A stretch of 64,000 bases of DNA, from assembly GCA_964017155.1 (NCBI GenBank), contig OZ024854.1, positions 45,958,423 through 46,022,422 of the forward strand, in the 5' to 3' direction. Position numbers and translations under genes: made by a program. Shown here piece after piece: positions 24,827 through 38,345 of the stretch. The notes under the pieces are model-generated. The model worked only from the letters and a program-made list of their open reading frames with translations, ran no database searches and was not told the origin of the DNA. The first letter of the stretch is position 1; every line of letters begins with the position of its first letter. The stretch is from Oasisia sp. SBJ-2009. Lineage: Eukaryota; Annelida; Polychaeta; Sabellida; Siboglinidae.

Positions 24827-25379
24827 ATAAAACATAAGTTACATCAGGCCATTGACCAACATATCAAGATAAAGATGTGGGCCTAGGTTTGGGCATCCCA
24901 ATCGCAGTGGGAGGGGGCTTGGGAAAGGGGGAGGCAAGCATTGGGCATGGGGTTGTCAGGAGACGGCTTGGGGGGTGACATGCAGGAATGCGGGAAGGAA
25001 TGGAACCGGTTCAAAGTGAAGGATTTGTAATTACTGCCGACGCAAGACACACGTTTAATTGCGCAGAAATGAGTCATGCAGGTGTTGTTTCATGTCGTCC
25101 CTCCCGCGTTCCCATACTGGCGCCCTTAGCGCGGGACTCGATTCACACCTGATTCTGCCTGGCCATAGGCAGGTCACATGGCCAGCACGACTTTGGGGAG
25201 TTTACTTAAGACCGGTGACTGACCCTTCGCGTCTGGGAGGCAGTGTACGGGGGGTTGAGGTCAGTTGTGTTGACCCATCGCAGCACCTGATGTTGGCTAG
25301 AGAAAATTGGTGTAGTGGTTCTGTGAAATAGTTGTCAAATTACCATACATTTCATTGTTGATCTGGTGTTTAAATTCTG

Positions 25380-25510
25380 ATATTGTTGTGGTTGTACTAT
25401 GATTGTGCATTGCACTGTGATTGTACTGTGACAGTACTGTGACTGTACTGCGATAGTACTGTGATAGGGGTACTGTGATAGCGGTACTGTGATAGCGGTA
25501 CTGTGATAAG
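25380..25510. repeat. Short degenerate tandem repeat
   Basis: Variants of TACTGTGA and TACTGTGATAGCGG repeated about ten times. Confidence 0.85.
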
Positions 25511-26294
25511 ATTGCATCGCATTACCACATTAGTGGACAGCAAGCACGGCTGACCGTAGTCAGGTTTAAAGGCAACAAGATGATACCCAACCAATGCAGG
25601 AAACTAAATGTTTAAACAAATGTTGAAAAAACAACTGTTTATCAACAATATTACAGCTAATGTGTCATGTGAGTATTTCCACTTGGTCAGTTGCCAACTA
25701 CAGTGTATTAAGACTGATACACCCGTTTGCAGTCAACATCAAGCACCAATAAATGCTTTCTCTATTCATGGTATTCACAAAAGCATTGCATTTAACCATT
25801 ATTCGATCTGTTGATGAGAATTTTTAATCTGTGCAGAATCGTTGATTGTGGAAAATGATTGCTGCAAAAGTACACAATTTGTGTAGAAAGTTTCACCTTG
25901 AGAAACAAGTAAATCTTCCATCAAAACCCTATCAGCAATTTCCTAGACTCGAAGAACCTCTGAAGTGGGGTAAACGGTTATGGTTTAGTTGATATATCAG
26001 TTTCTGCTTGCAACATGTTTGGTTTGGGATCCACTGGAGTAGACTAGTGCTCACAAGATTCATTGATTCTGGTGTTTAATCTGTTTTCATTAAGACATTA
26101 CTCGACCAAGCAGTGTTGCAATTTATCTGATTATTGTGATTCGCTGCATAATCGAAGCAAGTCGCAACCTAGGCAACTGATTTATCAAGTGGGCGCTATG
26201 GGTGGTACACTGGCAGAATCTGTAGAAAATCATCGGAACCAAATAGACTATGTGTAAGGTGTGCAATGTGTGCGCATGTATGCATGTGAGTATG

Positions 26295-26297
<3 letters not shown>

Positions 26298-26343
<46 letters not shown>

Positions 26344-26350
26344 ACGTGTG
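26298..26350. repeat. (GT)n microsatellite
   Basis: GTGTGT tract of about 45 bp. Confidence 0.95.
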
Positions 26351-27397
26351 TGTTTAAATTCCAAGCATAAGAACTTGAAACAACAGGATATTATAGGTTT
26401 ACATCATCTTCTCAGTTGCACGGATAAGTATGGTGGATATAAGAGTTTGTAATTGTGAGAAAAATACTTCAAATGTTTCCCAATACTAACGCCTCAAAAC
26501 CAACGCACACAAACAAGTTAAATGAGTACTAAGAAATTATGCTTAATTGAAACAATGTAACCTAAGTGAACGGAGAGGCATTAGTTTACAGAAGACAGTA
26601 GAAAAACCAAATGAGAGCATTAATAGGTGTTATTTTCATAAAACATAGACACATCTACACTTTACGAGGAAACTTTCATTGAGTGTTTTTTCCACTTTAA
26701 TGTTTTGGTTCTCAGGCTTCACATCTAGGGCTTGATATTGTCAATGTCGTACAGGAGATGTGATACTTAACCTTGAATGTTGCCAATTTTTTAGAGTTGC
26801 AAAAGATGTATTTTGTTTCACTGTTGTTTAAAAAAGCTATAATATATGGCTAACATTTACCTGAGATGGTAGATTACTTTTACCTGAGATGGTGAACTGC
26901 ATCGATCCCAGATGCACTGGAAATGACATTAATTAGCATGTGGATAGGAGTTTGCTGCTGACTGACACATGTGTCATCAAGTGGTGGATTGAAACTGATC
27001 AGGCTGTCCTACCTACTGTGCTGCAGCAAGGGGTTGACCGATAGTGCCAGTTGTCGACAGCGATCTGTCACTGCAAACATGACCGTTGTTTCTGTATGTA
27101 AATTGTTGTTTTGGTAGATTTTGTAAGTCAAAAGTACACCCGTTTTTAATCAGTTACTGTGGTTCCTGCCAAACTGTGAGGCATTCGTCACTATTTTGTC
27201 ATATAAATTGCGGGTGTTACTTAGTTTTGACACTTGCTAGTCACATGTCACTACTTCATATCTGCAAAAAAGACTGCTATTATCAGATGAAAATGTTTCG
27301 CATACCAACTTAAAATTTGCTGTGGTCTTCTAATATAGTCAGGCATTCCACCAATGAGTCAACATGGGGCTGATTCGGTTGATCTGGCTACAAGAAG

Positions 27398-27694
27398 CAG
27401 GGCTTTATGTAGGATAAAATGATTGTCAGTCACACATGTTTTGGTGGACACATGGATGTTAACTGTTAAGCTAGTTTATGAACTTTCAAATGTGCCTGAT
27501 GACCTGAAATGGGCTACAAACACACATATGCCACCATTTACACCCACTTTCAAGGCATAACTAACAATATCTATGGTTTTGGAAGACTTTTTTTGCTCTT
27601 TCATTTTTTTACCCGTCCACCCATATTTCTGCCCGTCCATATTCGTTTTTACCCGTCATAATGACGGGTGGATGAGTCTCTACATAAAGCTATG
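27398..27694 (+). mobile_element. hAT-like MITE, family C, with TSD
   Basis: CAGGGCTTTATGTAGG to ACATAAAGCTATG, flanked by exact ACAAGAAG at 27390-27397 and 27695-27702. The body is highly similar to 55455-55769, including the ACCCGTCCACCCATATTTCT block. Confidence 0.9.
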
Positions 27695-28934
27695 ACAAGA
27701 AGATACTTGGGTACTTGCCATTTACCACAGTTATGTAAGTTGCTAAATAATACCGTAGCTAGCATGGATATTATTAGTAAAACAGAACAGTCAGAAATGT
27801 TGTACATGTTTTCAGTGAGTGGGGGGGGGGTGAGAGACAGAGGGACTGGCCGACAGGGTCAGTCTGTAGACCAGGAGCTCTTGTTTCTGTATCAATCATC
27901 CTGTGGGAGGAGGCTGCCAATTGATGGGAGATGTTGGAGTGTGTCTCTCACCTGACTGTTTGCATAAATTGTTTTCTTTAGCCAAGACAAGCTTTGGCTG
28001 CAAAGGGAGGTTTGATGGGAGACACTGTCAGTTTACACTTGGAGTCCTAGTCGGGGCCTTTCCCGCGTGTATGTGCATGCATGCACGGTTCATGTGAGAT
28101 CTGGTTTCATTTTCCGAGAACAACAGTTAGCAGGAACGTATCCATGGAGAGGCTGGTCCACTTTGATGATACGTTTTACAGTAAAACAGGCAGAGTTGAC
28201 TTGTGTAAACTTTATGATCAAATACATTCTAGTGGTTTCAGTGGTGTTGATGGCTTAGTCAGCCACGATCTCATGCTGCAACAGCAGTGCACAGGTCAAT
28301 GTTTCAGAAAGACTTACCCCTCACCGTTACATAAGCAGCAGTTAATATTTTAGGTAATTTTGATTACCTAGGCTCCACATCCCACCATACAATGTCCATC
28401 ACAAGCCCCCCCCCCCCCCCACTACAGTCATGTAAAATTTAGCAGCTGACACTTGACATACCCAGGAAGGGCACGTGTTGAGGTAACATTCACCACCATT
28501 ATTAAAATTATCGATCTGTTGCACGCGATGATCATGTCATTGTTCTGTATCGTGACAGTGTGCGTGTTGATATGCGTTTGTTCGAAATCGTACACTTTGT
28601 AGTTAGTACACTTATTTTCACAAATATGCACATTATGTGTACTTTCACATTTATTAGTTGCAAAATTATTAGATATAAAACATTACATGATTTTGATACA
28701 ACTATTATAATTGCCTGTGTGCACATAAAGGAAACTAATTGGTCTAACGTGGGTTGCTTCAGTCGTTGTTAGGGGTTTGGAATAAATTTTGCCGTGTAGA
28801 ATTGCATTTGTCTGTGAGTGCAGTGACCAGTTCCGCACTGCTGGTTGTCTGACAAAGTTAGCAACACCACTCTCTGAGGTGTACAAAACAAATCAAGAAG
28901 AAATTGCGAACAAGTAAATGTTTTACCTCTAACA

Positions 28935-29010
28935 AAAGTTTTGTTTTTTTCTCCGTATATTCCGGCTGTCTCTCACAGCCTTCTTCAGCAGACTTATTAA
29001 CAATGAACCA
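28935..29010 (-). repeat. Possible Penelope-like terminal fragment
   Basis: Minus strand reads TGCTGAAGAAGGCTGTGAGA then GACAGCCGGAATATACGGAG and AAAAAAACAAAAC. GAAGAAGGCTGTGAGACAGC-type text is common at the ends of Penelope-like elements in invertebrates. This is family memory only. Confidence 0.35.
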
Positions 29011-29528
29011 ATAAACCGGGTCATTACGTTCAAATAAGAAATTGCGGGCAGAAAATGGAGGCATACGATTGGTTGCACTAGCTAAAACGCCTGTCCCCTG
29101 AGGGGATACTTTGGTAATTCATTCGTGCCAGTTGTGAAAGTAATATTTACCCACTGCTAGAAAAAATGCAGTATCGTTATGTAAGCACCATTACACACTC
29201 GCTATAACAACAACAAATGTGTCACTCATTTGTGGTATGACTTGTATTACTCACTGTGTGTTCAAACTGATGAAGTAAAAGTCGGGTGAAGAGTGATGTT
29301 TCTGTTCACTGATAGGCCCTTAGCCGTGATAGTACACATAGGATTGTCAGTTAATGTTTGTAGGCCTATGGCTGTGGTGTTGGCATGAGGGTAGATGTAA
29401 ACCTGTTTTGTTTGGTCAGCATCTACTTCATATCAATCATAAGCCAAGTAAGGTAGTCTACGATGGGGACCATTTTTTTCCTGTAGTATTGGCCCCGTGC
29501 ACATCGTTCCCATGACTGTTAAATAACT

Positions 29529-29681
29529 TGTACGTATATTTTGTGTTCCAAACAATTGATTTACCCCATAAAAGGTGACAATTTTGACATATAGAGGGTA
29601 CTTTAATAACTACCGCAATATGTCAACATTTTCGCCTTTTATGGGGTAAATCAATTGCTTGGAATACAAAATATATGTAAA
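29529..29681. mobile_element. Small hairpin MITE
   Basis: Arms of about 63 bp (AATTGATTTACCCCATAAAA and its inverse TTTTATGGGGTAAATCAATT) flank a 25-nt loop. They pair over roughly nine tenths of positions, a classic stem-loop non-autonomous element. No clear target duplication. Confidence 0.8.
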
Positions 29682-29811
29682 AGTAATTTTTGAAAAGACA
29701 ACAGTCTTACTTCATATCTGATCATATTTGGGGTCCAAGCTGTGTAGGGAAAAAGTTTCACACACAAAACATACGCAAGCATGACTATAGTTACATTCTA
29801 AGAGACCCCCA

Positions 29812-30045
29812 ATTCAGTTTCACATGAGAATCTCTCTCACGTGGAACCCCCAAGGGGTGGGAACGAGGGCGACCTAGAAATACCCGACATTGGAAAACAC
29901 TGGAAAAACATTCTGGCAATGGGAAGCACCTGGACGACACCCGCATTGATGGCCCCAAAAGAGGATCAGGTTGGGATGTTGCTGGTGGCATTCCCACATA
30001 GCGGACCAGGGCCCTAGGCTGATGAATGGACTGGCAGTAAATAAA
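29812..30045 (+). mobile_element. LINE ORF2 C-terminal relic (RGRP motif)
   Basis: One frame gives LTWNPQGWERGRPRNTRHW; after a frame break another gives MGSTWTTPALMAPKEDQVGM then LLVAFPHSGPGP. These follow the family end WNPQG-x-RKRGRP-x-NTWRR ... MG-x-TW ... AQDR-x-x-W-x-xLV-GLCP of many LINE ORF2 proteins. Frameshifted and lacking the polymerase, so a dead fragment. The minus-strand open frame here is a shadow. Confidence 0.75.
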
Positions 30046-30307
30046 CCAGTTGTTGGTTTTTACATGGGCAAGCAAACATTGTGGGGGAATCTGTTCACAG
30101 GTGCTAGACCCGTGACACTTGACACTGCTAGTGCTGTCGTGTCAATGCTGTCACTGTCCTGGGTGTCACTGAGGCAGTGTTACGTTAAACTGGAGTAATT
30201 TTTGTACATGACACTTAAAAGTAAGTAAGTGTACATGATACAGGCACTTGGTAATAGGGAGCCATAAAAAGAAAACCAGTTGAGGCACATGAGTTGTCAT
30301 CAGTGAT

Positions 30308-30309
<2 letters not shown>

Positions 30310-30392
<83 letters not shown>
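30310..30392. repeat. (TA)n microsatellite
   Basis: Uninterrupted TA run. Another lies at 30616-30673. Confidence 0.97.
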
Positions 30393-30395
<3 letters not shown>

Positions 30396-30615
30396 GAACT
30401 TAAATCACGCCTCCGAAGAGATTGGAGAGGCCACCCAGACCTATATACACTTTGTAATTATAATTTTTCAAATAACCAGCATTGACTATGCAAACCGAAC
30501 AAAAGCATATAAAAAATACATCAATAGAGAAACTGCATCAACAGAAAATAAACCTTGAGACGGTCTCAATGCTCAAAGTTGGGTAACTATTGACCGGAGG
30601 TAAGATGTTGAGGTA

Positions 30616-30673
<58 letters not shown>

Positions 30674-30675
<2 letters not shown>

Positions 30676-30696
30676 TGTATAGGGTCCCTATACAGT
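30674..30696. other. Perfect odd palindrome at a (TA)n edge
   Basis: ACTGTATAGGG, T, CCCTATACAGT. It sits at the right end of the (TA)n tract 30616-30673 and could extend it into a cruciform. Confidence 0.7.
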
Positions 30697-30796
30697 ATAT
30701 ATGTTAGGAGCCTGCCTACCTGTTATTAAAGACAAGATTTCTGAGTTAACCTAATACTATTAACTTTTTTTAATGCATATACAGCCTGTATATATA

Positions 30797-30929
30797 TGGA
30801 GTGAGAGAAACTGCACAAATCTAAAACCAGCTGTAGACGTACTCGAATTCCCATGCTCTAGCCCATAATCCCATTATTTATAATTTGCACTAGGAAAACT
30901 TGAAGCATTTCAACACATATTGAAGAGTG

Positions 30930-30967
<38 letters not shown>

Positions 30968-31032
30968 TTGAAGCATTTCAACACATATATTTCAACACAT
31001 ATACTTGAAGCATTTCAACACATATTGAAGAG

Positions 31033-31126
<94 letters not shown>

Positions 31127-31257
31127 CTCTTCAATATGTGTTGAAATGCTTCAAGTTTTCCTAGTGCAAATTATAAATAATGGGATTATGGGCTAGAGCA
31201 TGGGAATTCGAGTACGTCTACAGCTGGTTTTAGATTTGTGCAGTTTCTCTCACTCCA
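30797..31257. mobile_element. Foldback element: 135-bp inverted arms around (TA)n
   Basis: The left arm 30797-30931 (TGGAGTGAGAGAAACTGCAC ... TTGAAGAGTGTT) is repeated inverted and almost perfectly at 31119-31257. Between them lie a (TA)n tract, two extra copies of the inner arm end (ACTTGAAGCATTTCAACACA near 30966 and 31000) and a second (AT)n tract. The layout suggests rearrangement or slippage inside a foldback MITE. Confidence 0.88.
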
Positions 31258-32387
31258 CGTTACCAGTAGAAGAAAAATATCCCTTTCAGCCTCATTTCTG
31301 TGTATTGGACGATGTGAAATATACCACACAGAGGGTAAATATTTAACCTGTCATTGATTCACAGAGGTGCTGATCTATGCCTGCAAAACTCACTATTAAA
31401 CAAAAGTTATACACTAAGTACTGTCCCATCTGCAATAGTATATCGTTCATTTATTTCCCCTTGTGTAGAAAACCAGTTGTTTTGATTAGTTTTAGTGTCT
31501 TTACCCAAACACCAAACCAACATGAAAGAAACAGGCTAAGCTTCAACACGGCTGGTGCAGTGAACCCACCTCCCTCTTTGTTGCCGGTCTAACCACCGCC
31601 ATAGACCAATTACACGAGTATCTAACCATTTTTGCCGCAAACGACAGTGTGGGGAGCTAAAGACCCAGAAAATAGGATGTGGGATTGTTTCCATGTTGAC
31701 AAGGTTGATCGGCAAAAAAAGCAACTGTCATGACATCATGTTGGGGTAATTGGCCATGATTCACCAGCATCCTCCATAGAGTGGGGTTGATAATGCCACA
31801 AAACTGGCGGTGAGAGTGAACTTGGTAGAGAACAAATTGCTGTTTACTCGGACAGTTTGTTTACTTTGTGTGGGTTATGGCGAACATTTCTAGACCGTTT
31901 GAGTGAGCTTAATGTCAGAATGTTCAAGGCAGGTTAGCAGGAACTGTACAGCAAAAGGTCTGTTGTCTTCTGTTGTTGTATTGTTAGTTTGTCTTATTCC
32001 TCCTTAGCCCCTAACATCTTATTGTACTGCTCCCACTGTTGGCAACTTTATGTCTTCAGCCAGGAGAGGGCAGACAACATAGCCTAATCCTGGAGATTTT
32101 GAGCCCCTGGGGAAGATACAGGGCCTAGACAAATGTCCCCTCCGGTATGTTCCACAAACGTTGTAGACCAGTAACATACAAGGGAGCTGTGGGGCAGCCA
32201 ATACTTTTTACCCACCTACCCACCCACCCAGATAAAGTACAAATCTAAATGTGTGGAGTTATTTTTGTTGATCCGAATATATTAAGTAACACGCTATTGC
32301 AGATATTATTATCTTTTTCTCTGGAACTAATTTATGAAGGACTTTTTATACAGATATGTTTGTGATGCAAGTGATATAATTATATAT
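31258..32387. other. No recognised gene
   Basis: Unassigned sequence right of the foldback element. Confidence 0.35.
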
Positions 32388-32394
32388 GTATGTA

Positions 32395-32456
<62 letters not shown>

Positions 32457-32680
32457 TACGTACGTACGTATGTACGTACGGATGTATATAAATATATATA
32501 TATGTGTGTGTGTGTGCATGTATGTATGCATGTGTATGTTTGCATGTGTATGTATGCATGTGTATGTATGCATGTGTATGTATGCATGTGTATGTATGCA
32601 TGTGTATGTATGCATGTGTATGTATGCATGTGTATGTATACATGTGTATGTATGCATATATATATATATATATATACGCA
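32388..32680. repeat. Compound microsatellite: (GT)n, (GTAC)n, 14-bp repeat, (TA)n
   Basis: GT run to 32452, then GTACGTAC units, then about nine units of TGCATGTGTATGTA (32513-32655) and a TA tail. Open on both strands in most frames, hence spurious reading frames. Confidence 0.95.
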
Positions 32681-32689
32681 TATATGACA

Positions 32690-34499
32690 AGAAGATTGAC
32701 ACAACAGAAGCTTTCTTCTTCAGTCCATTTAACCCGTCATGAACTAGACTCATTCATGTTATAGCGGAGGGTAGTCTATATACTGTTGTGCTAACTTTGG
32801 AACGCTATATCTGCATCCTTTCCCATGTGCCAAAGGCTACTCATGTTCACGGTTGGCCTCTCAGTGGTGGTATATTCCAGCAAAAAGCAATGATATATAT
32901 TTTTTACTTAGACGTTCATGATATACGAGGGCCTTTCTCCTACCTGAGAGAGTTGAGTGACCTTCTCTCCTACAGATGGGGCCACTCTGGAAAAAATTTG
33001 TGACAGACCAATGCACTGCGACTGTGATGACTCTTGCTCATGGATTTCACTCTCTGTGGATGAGTGCTGGCTTGTTTTGACAATATATTCACTTGAGTTC
33101 ATAAAACAGAGTTGACTTTATAAATAATCATAAGATTGGGTTAGTCATAAGATTGTGAAAGTGTGAATGTTAGCCTTTAATTTACATTATTAAATAGAGA
33201 CAACCTTTTTCAAAGTTTTGAATAAGTCTGGCCGAAAATAACTAAATGTTTGACCGATAGTTTCATAAAGAAAATACTAAGTGACAGTTTTGTACAACTG
33301 ACATGATGGATGCGAGTTAGGTTGAAGTGGTCATGAAATTATTCTGCAGAAAGATGGACAAAAATGGAATTGGTAAAGGATGTCAGTAAGTTTGTCAGGG
33401 TCAGTAATAATTTTTTATAACCCAATTTTGTTTCCATATTGTGTGACCTCTCAACTCTGTGTAAGCGAGAACTTGAGCACGGCGGATGTGGCGAAATTGA
33501 TCGATGCAAAAGTGATGTAAAATGATTATTATTGTGTCGGATCGTCGAGTCATTAGTCACAAGTATCCATTTCGCGGTGACATTACACGGTTATTGTTCA
33601 TTAATTTTATCTGATGTAACTTCCTTTTTGCGAGCCAAACTGAAGTGTGTTCAGCGTTGTTTCGCCCATGTCAGTTATACTGTTATTTATTTAGTACATA
33701 AAAATTCCCACCAGTGGCATTTGTATTTTTCCCCAGAGCTACAAGCATTGGGTTTACACTTGAAGAGGTTTTGTGATTGAACGAAACCGATGTTTTCCAC
33801 AAGGGTATTCCATCAATTCTAAATGTTGTGTCTGAAGTGGTATTTATGCTGCCGACTAAATCCTTCAGTATCAAGCTGTGTTTGATTTTGCATCTTGCCC
33901 AAAGATCAATTCAAACACACGGCAAGGAAGAGGTTTGCTAGTGCTCACAGTACGGTGGTGAAGTCTACTAAAGTAGCATCTTTTTTCTCACATGTTTATC
34001 TAGAAAAGTTGTAAATTGGCTACCTGAAGTGTGCAGGTTTCTCTTTGTGTTCTAACATTGAGTTGTAGATTTCCTGAAGAGATTGTATTTTAGCCTTATG
34101 TAGGGAAATACATTTTTTATTAAAATTATTATTCATTTTTAAAAGTGATTTTAGATGTGCAAAGTAAATGCATACTTGGGATAAGTGGCAGGGAGTTAAG
34201 ACATGGGGTGTTGCGTCTCGGGTGATGCCAGTAGTCAAACCATGAATGCCCAAATTTAAATGCACTCGCGTTGTTGACATAACACTGATTTATTCTATTG
34301 GCTGAACCCGTAATTTTCTTTGGTGGATCTTCGGCGTTGACATAAGTTTTGCGGGAACAAGTCAGCAAACGCAAGAAACAAACCGGAAAACCGATGTCTT
34401 GACACAGGAATCTACCGATGCCTCTACATGGTACTTTAATGATAATCTTCAGAATGCTCCATCAAACAGTTGTTCAAAATAAGCGTGACAGGAGACAGG
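32690..34499. other. No recognised gene
   Basis: Open frames under 90 codons in both directions, none recognisable. Confidence 0.35.
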
Positions 34500-34850
34500 A
34501 CTGACGATAAACGACAAGACTGTGATTGCACCCGCTGAGTCGCTGTGTCTTACCTGCAGTGACGGGGACAGCCGGGTAATCCTTATGTCTTCAAGTGGTC
34601 CTCATGTCACCCGGCAACAGCGGTACGCTACTACGGCTCGCCAGCGCACAAGCGGGTGTTTTATCGGTGACAGGCGAGAGCCGTAATCGTGTTGTGGACA
34701 TGTAACTAGTTTAGCAAGATGGTAGCACTTTGACAAGCTGCCGTAGCGGCTAGGTCCCGGTAGCGGTAGCGGTAACGGCTGCCCAGGGACTGGGCCTCCT
34801 TCTTCCTTGCAGTGATTGGTGGCTGCTGGTGGCTACAGACAGCCAATAGC
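34500..34850. promoter_or_regulatory. CpG-rich unique stretch
   Basis: By eye 19 CpG in 34561-34790, including repeated GTAGCGGTAGCGGTAACGGC and ACTACGGCTCGCCAGCGCA. Not repeat-like. It is a candidate CpG-rich promoter, conceivably for a gene running either way, but no adjacent exon is identified. Confidence 0.35.
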
Positions 34851-35089
34851 CAAGGGGCATCATGCACACACATACACACACACATACACGTGCTGCATGC
34901 TGTCTCTGGGCATCACTGGCCTGTCACTGGTGTGATGTGTGTGTTCTCAGTGAGGGCACTCTGGGTCTATTATCTTGTCACCGGGCTGTCAGTGTGTTAA
35001 TGCATCTCATCCAAGAAATAGTTCTTATTTACTTAATAATATGTCACTTATTTTTTACATAAAATTGTTAAGCTCCCCTCGATTCACTT

Positions 35090-35225
35090 AGCCAGTCATC
35101 ATTAAAACAATTTTAATTCAAGCAGTCATCATTAAAGCAATGTTAATTTAAGCAGTCATCATTAAAGCAATCATAATGTAAGCAGTCATCATTAAGCAAT
35201 GTTAATTTAACTCATTAAAGCATTA
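35090..35225. repeat. ~30-bp tandem repeat
   Basis: About four units of AGCAGTCATCATTAAAGCAA, TGTTAATTTA. Confidence 0.85.
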
Positions 35226-36666
35226 TCACTGTGTGAAATGTATCTTTCCAAACATCATTGATCACCGAGAAATGTTTTAATGAACCAATTAAGTGCAATT
35301 TCAATTGTCAGTGTGTGACAATTGATCATTTAAGCTATTTATTAGACAGAAAAATGCGATTTAAAAATATTTAACAGTTATTATGATATTGACTAAGTTT
35401 TTTTCTTCATAATATGAGAATATTTACAAAGATTTTCAAAGGTTGATTGAATGTTCTTTAAAAAAAATATTATGACACAGTTTCAGTTATGATACATTTT
35501 GGCTTTTATAATGTGTCGGTTGATTAAAAAAATGTTTGCTATCAGAATCTTTTATATCATAAACCTGATGTGTGGATGAAATAAAATTAAACATGTGTAA
35601 ATACACTTTCAACATCAAGCCACAGACATAACACATTTCAAGATGAAATATAATATTTTCATCGTAAATTATGATTTATTAGTTAGTCAGATTCCCGTTC
35701 CTACAAGGAAGATTAAGATATAGTTAATTTTGTGCTCTGAGATTTAAAACTGACAGGAAATTGAGATATGTTAATTATTCGGAACCACAAATAATGAGCC
35801 AAACAGAAATGTGTTCATAAATGAGTGAAATATACAATGAAACAAGTTATCCATTCAAGCAGTTTCCCAGAACTAATGAAAGCACACCAAACAACATTAG
35901 TAAAGAAACAGTGTAGATTTCAACTGGAGTTGAGAGAATGCCATCTTTCACAGGGTGTGACAATTGAATCAGACAAATTATCTGCTAACTGTGTTAATGC
36001 CGGCACTGTGAGTATCGTCAGATACAGAATTGACAGATATCTGAAGACCAGGAGCTATACTTAGATGAAAACGTGTCAGACTCTTGATAGGGTAATATCT
36101 CCCTTACTTGTTTGTCATCTCCAGCCGGTTGCTATGGATATCAATCTTGTTATTAAACATGTTAATAAATCTTGTTCATTTTTTTATCAGAGCCCTGATA
36201 CAGATTTGCCACACCCTAGTGTGAAATTTGGAGAGACGCACATCCATATTCGCTATTTATAGGACCTCTATCAAATTGAATAAATAAATAAATAAAAAAG
36301 CAAGATGGAGAAGTGCTTTTCATGTTGATCATTCAAGTACAAAATGAGATTTTAGAAAACGTAAACTATCTATTTCATCTGCAAAGCCTGCCTTAATGGA
36401 AACATATCCGGTCACATCTGAGCAACATTACATTCTGTTTTATTGTATTGGGTACATATTTCATATCGTCATTTATCATTTGATAAAGACATGGGCGCAT
36501 TTCATGGTCTGACTGCCGTTTGATTGCAGTAGGAATGCAACAGGTTGAGCAACAAAACACTTTGTACATAAGCTTTAGACATAATTGCAATTCAGATATA
36601 TGCTATAAATGTTTATTTTCTAAATCTGCAGTTATGATGACCAGGCCAGGCAATGATACCATCCAA
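35226..36666. other. No recognised gene
   Basis: AT-rich. The 79-codon + frame 35825-36064 has no known motif. Confidence 0.35.
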
Positions 36667-36679
36667 CTGCGTGTGCGTG

Positions 36680-37300
<621 letters not shown>

Positions 37301-37988
37301 ACACACAGCTACACAAATATAATTTTTAAGACTATAAATAATTTACAGTCAACTGTTTCTTTACTCATTGTCCTTGTGTTGAATACACAAAAATGCCATT
37401 AAAAAGCAAACAAACACTCATATATGAGTCGATACATTTATGCTGGTGAATTATCGGTAATTAAAAAAAAATGTGCATCTTGTTGCAAGCCATTAGTACA
37501 GTGTATGCCTCTTGCCATTTTCTGTATTTCATATGTCATTTGTTGATCAGATCATTGATGAGATAGATAGTTGATTGCAGTCGCCAAGTGCAGTATAACA
37601 TCAATAATATGGCTGCACTTGAAGCAGGGCAGGTCACATGACTAGGTCAATTAGCTGGTCTGATGTCAACACCATCAGATGGTTTGATGAATGTCTCCAA
37701 TTACCACTCCATACAAGTGTCTATTGTTGATCGGTTACCTCTAATGCACGTGTTGAAAAGGTTGTCATGTTGTGTAGATATGTAAGTTTAATGATTAAGT
37801 GACAGTGAATCTGCAGTGGTTTCCAGCAGCCATTGTGATCAGACTGATCACCTCAATCATTTATTGGCTCTATTTTCTGTTTCATTTTGTTTCTATGGCA
37901 TCTAGAAAGATATTTACCGTTTTCTTTAAATGTTCTTTGTTGCATATACCGCAGGGTATATATAATGGTTGGTCATGTTGTAAGAAAT

Positions 37989-38050
37989 TAACTAACTTTG
38001 GAACAAAATTGTTAGAAGCGCATGACGTTTCGACCTGTCATCTACAGGTT
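37989..38050 (+). repeat. Dispersed repeat fragment (copy 1)
   Basis: Same fragment as 48619-48680: AACTAACTTTGGA, then GACGTTTCGACCTGTCAT and CTACAGG. No adjoining coding relic is visible. Confidence 0.45.
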
Positions 38051-38194
38051 ATAAGTCACACAACTTAGACATGTACCACAAGCCAGCGAACACACTCCGT
38101 TCGATGGTAATACACTGTACACCCTAAAGATAGAACACAAACTTTGCTTCTAAGTAAGTAATTTTTTAGTTAATTTCTTCTCCGTCCAGCTTTG

Positions 38195-38345
38195 TTTGCT
38201 TGTTGTTTTTTACCCGTCCACCCCCCATCCACTCATATTTATACCTGTCCAAAGCAGATGTTACCCATCCAAGTGACAGGTGGATGGTCTGGACATAAGG
38301 GTACGGCTTTATCTAGAGACCCGTCCACCCATCGTTTGGATGGGT
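38195..38345. mobile_element. Two family-C MITE ends, head to head
   Basis: Left part ends a plus copy (TTTTACCCGTCCACC ... AAGTGACAGGTGGATGG, then GACATAAGG). The right part begins a minus copy (GGCTTTATCTAGAGACCCG, TCCACCCATCGTTTGGATGG). Only about 100 bp of each is recognisable. Confidence 0.55.

Larger units (their letters stand above)
24827..27389. other. No recognised gene
   Basis: Apart from short tandem repeats nothing is assignable. The 90-codon frame 25059-25331 has no domain. Confidence 0.35.
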
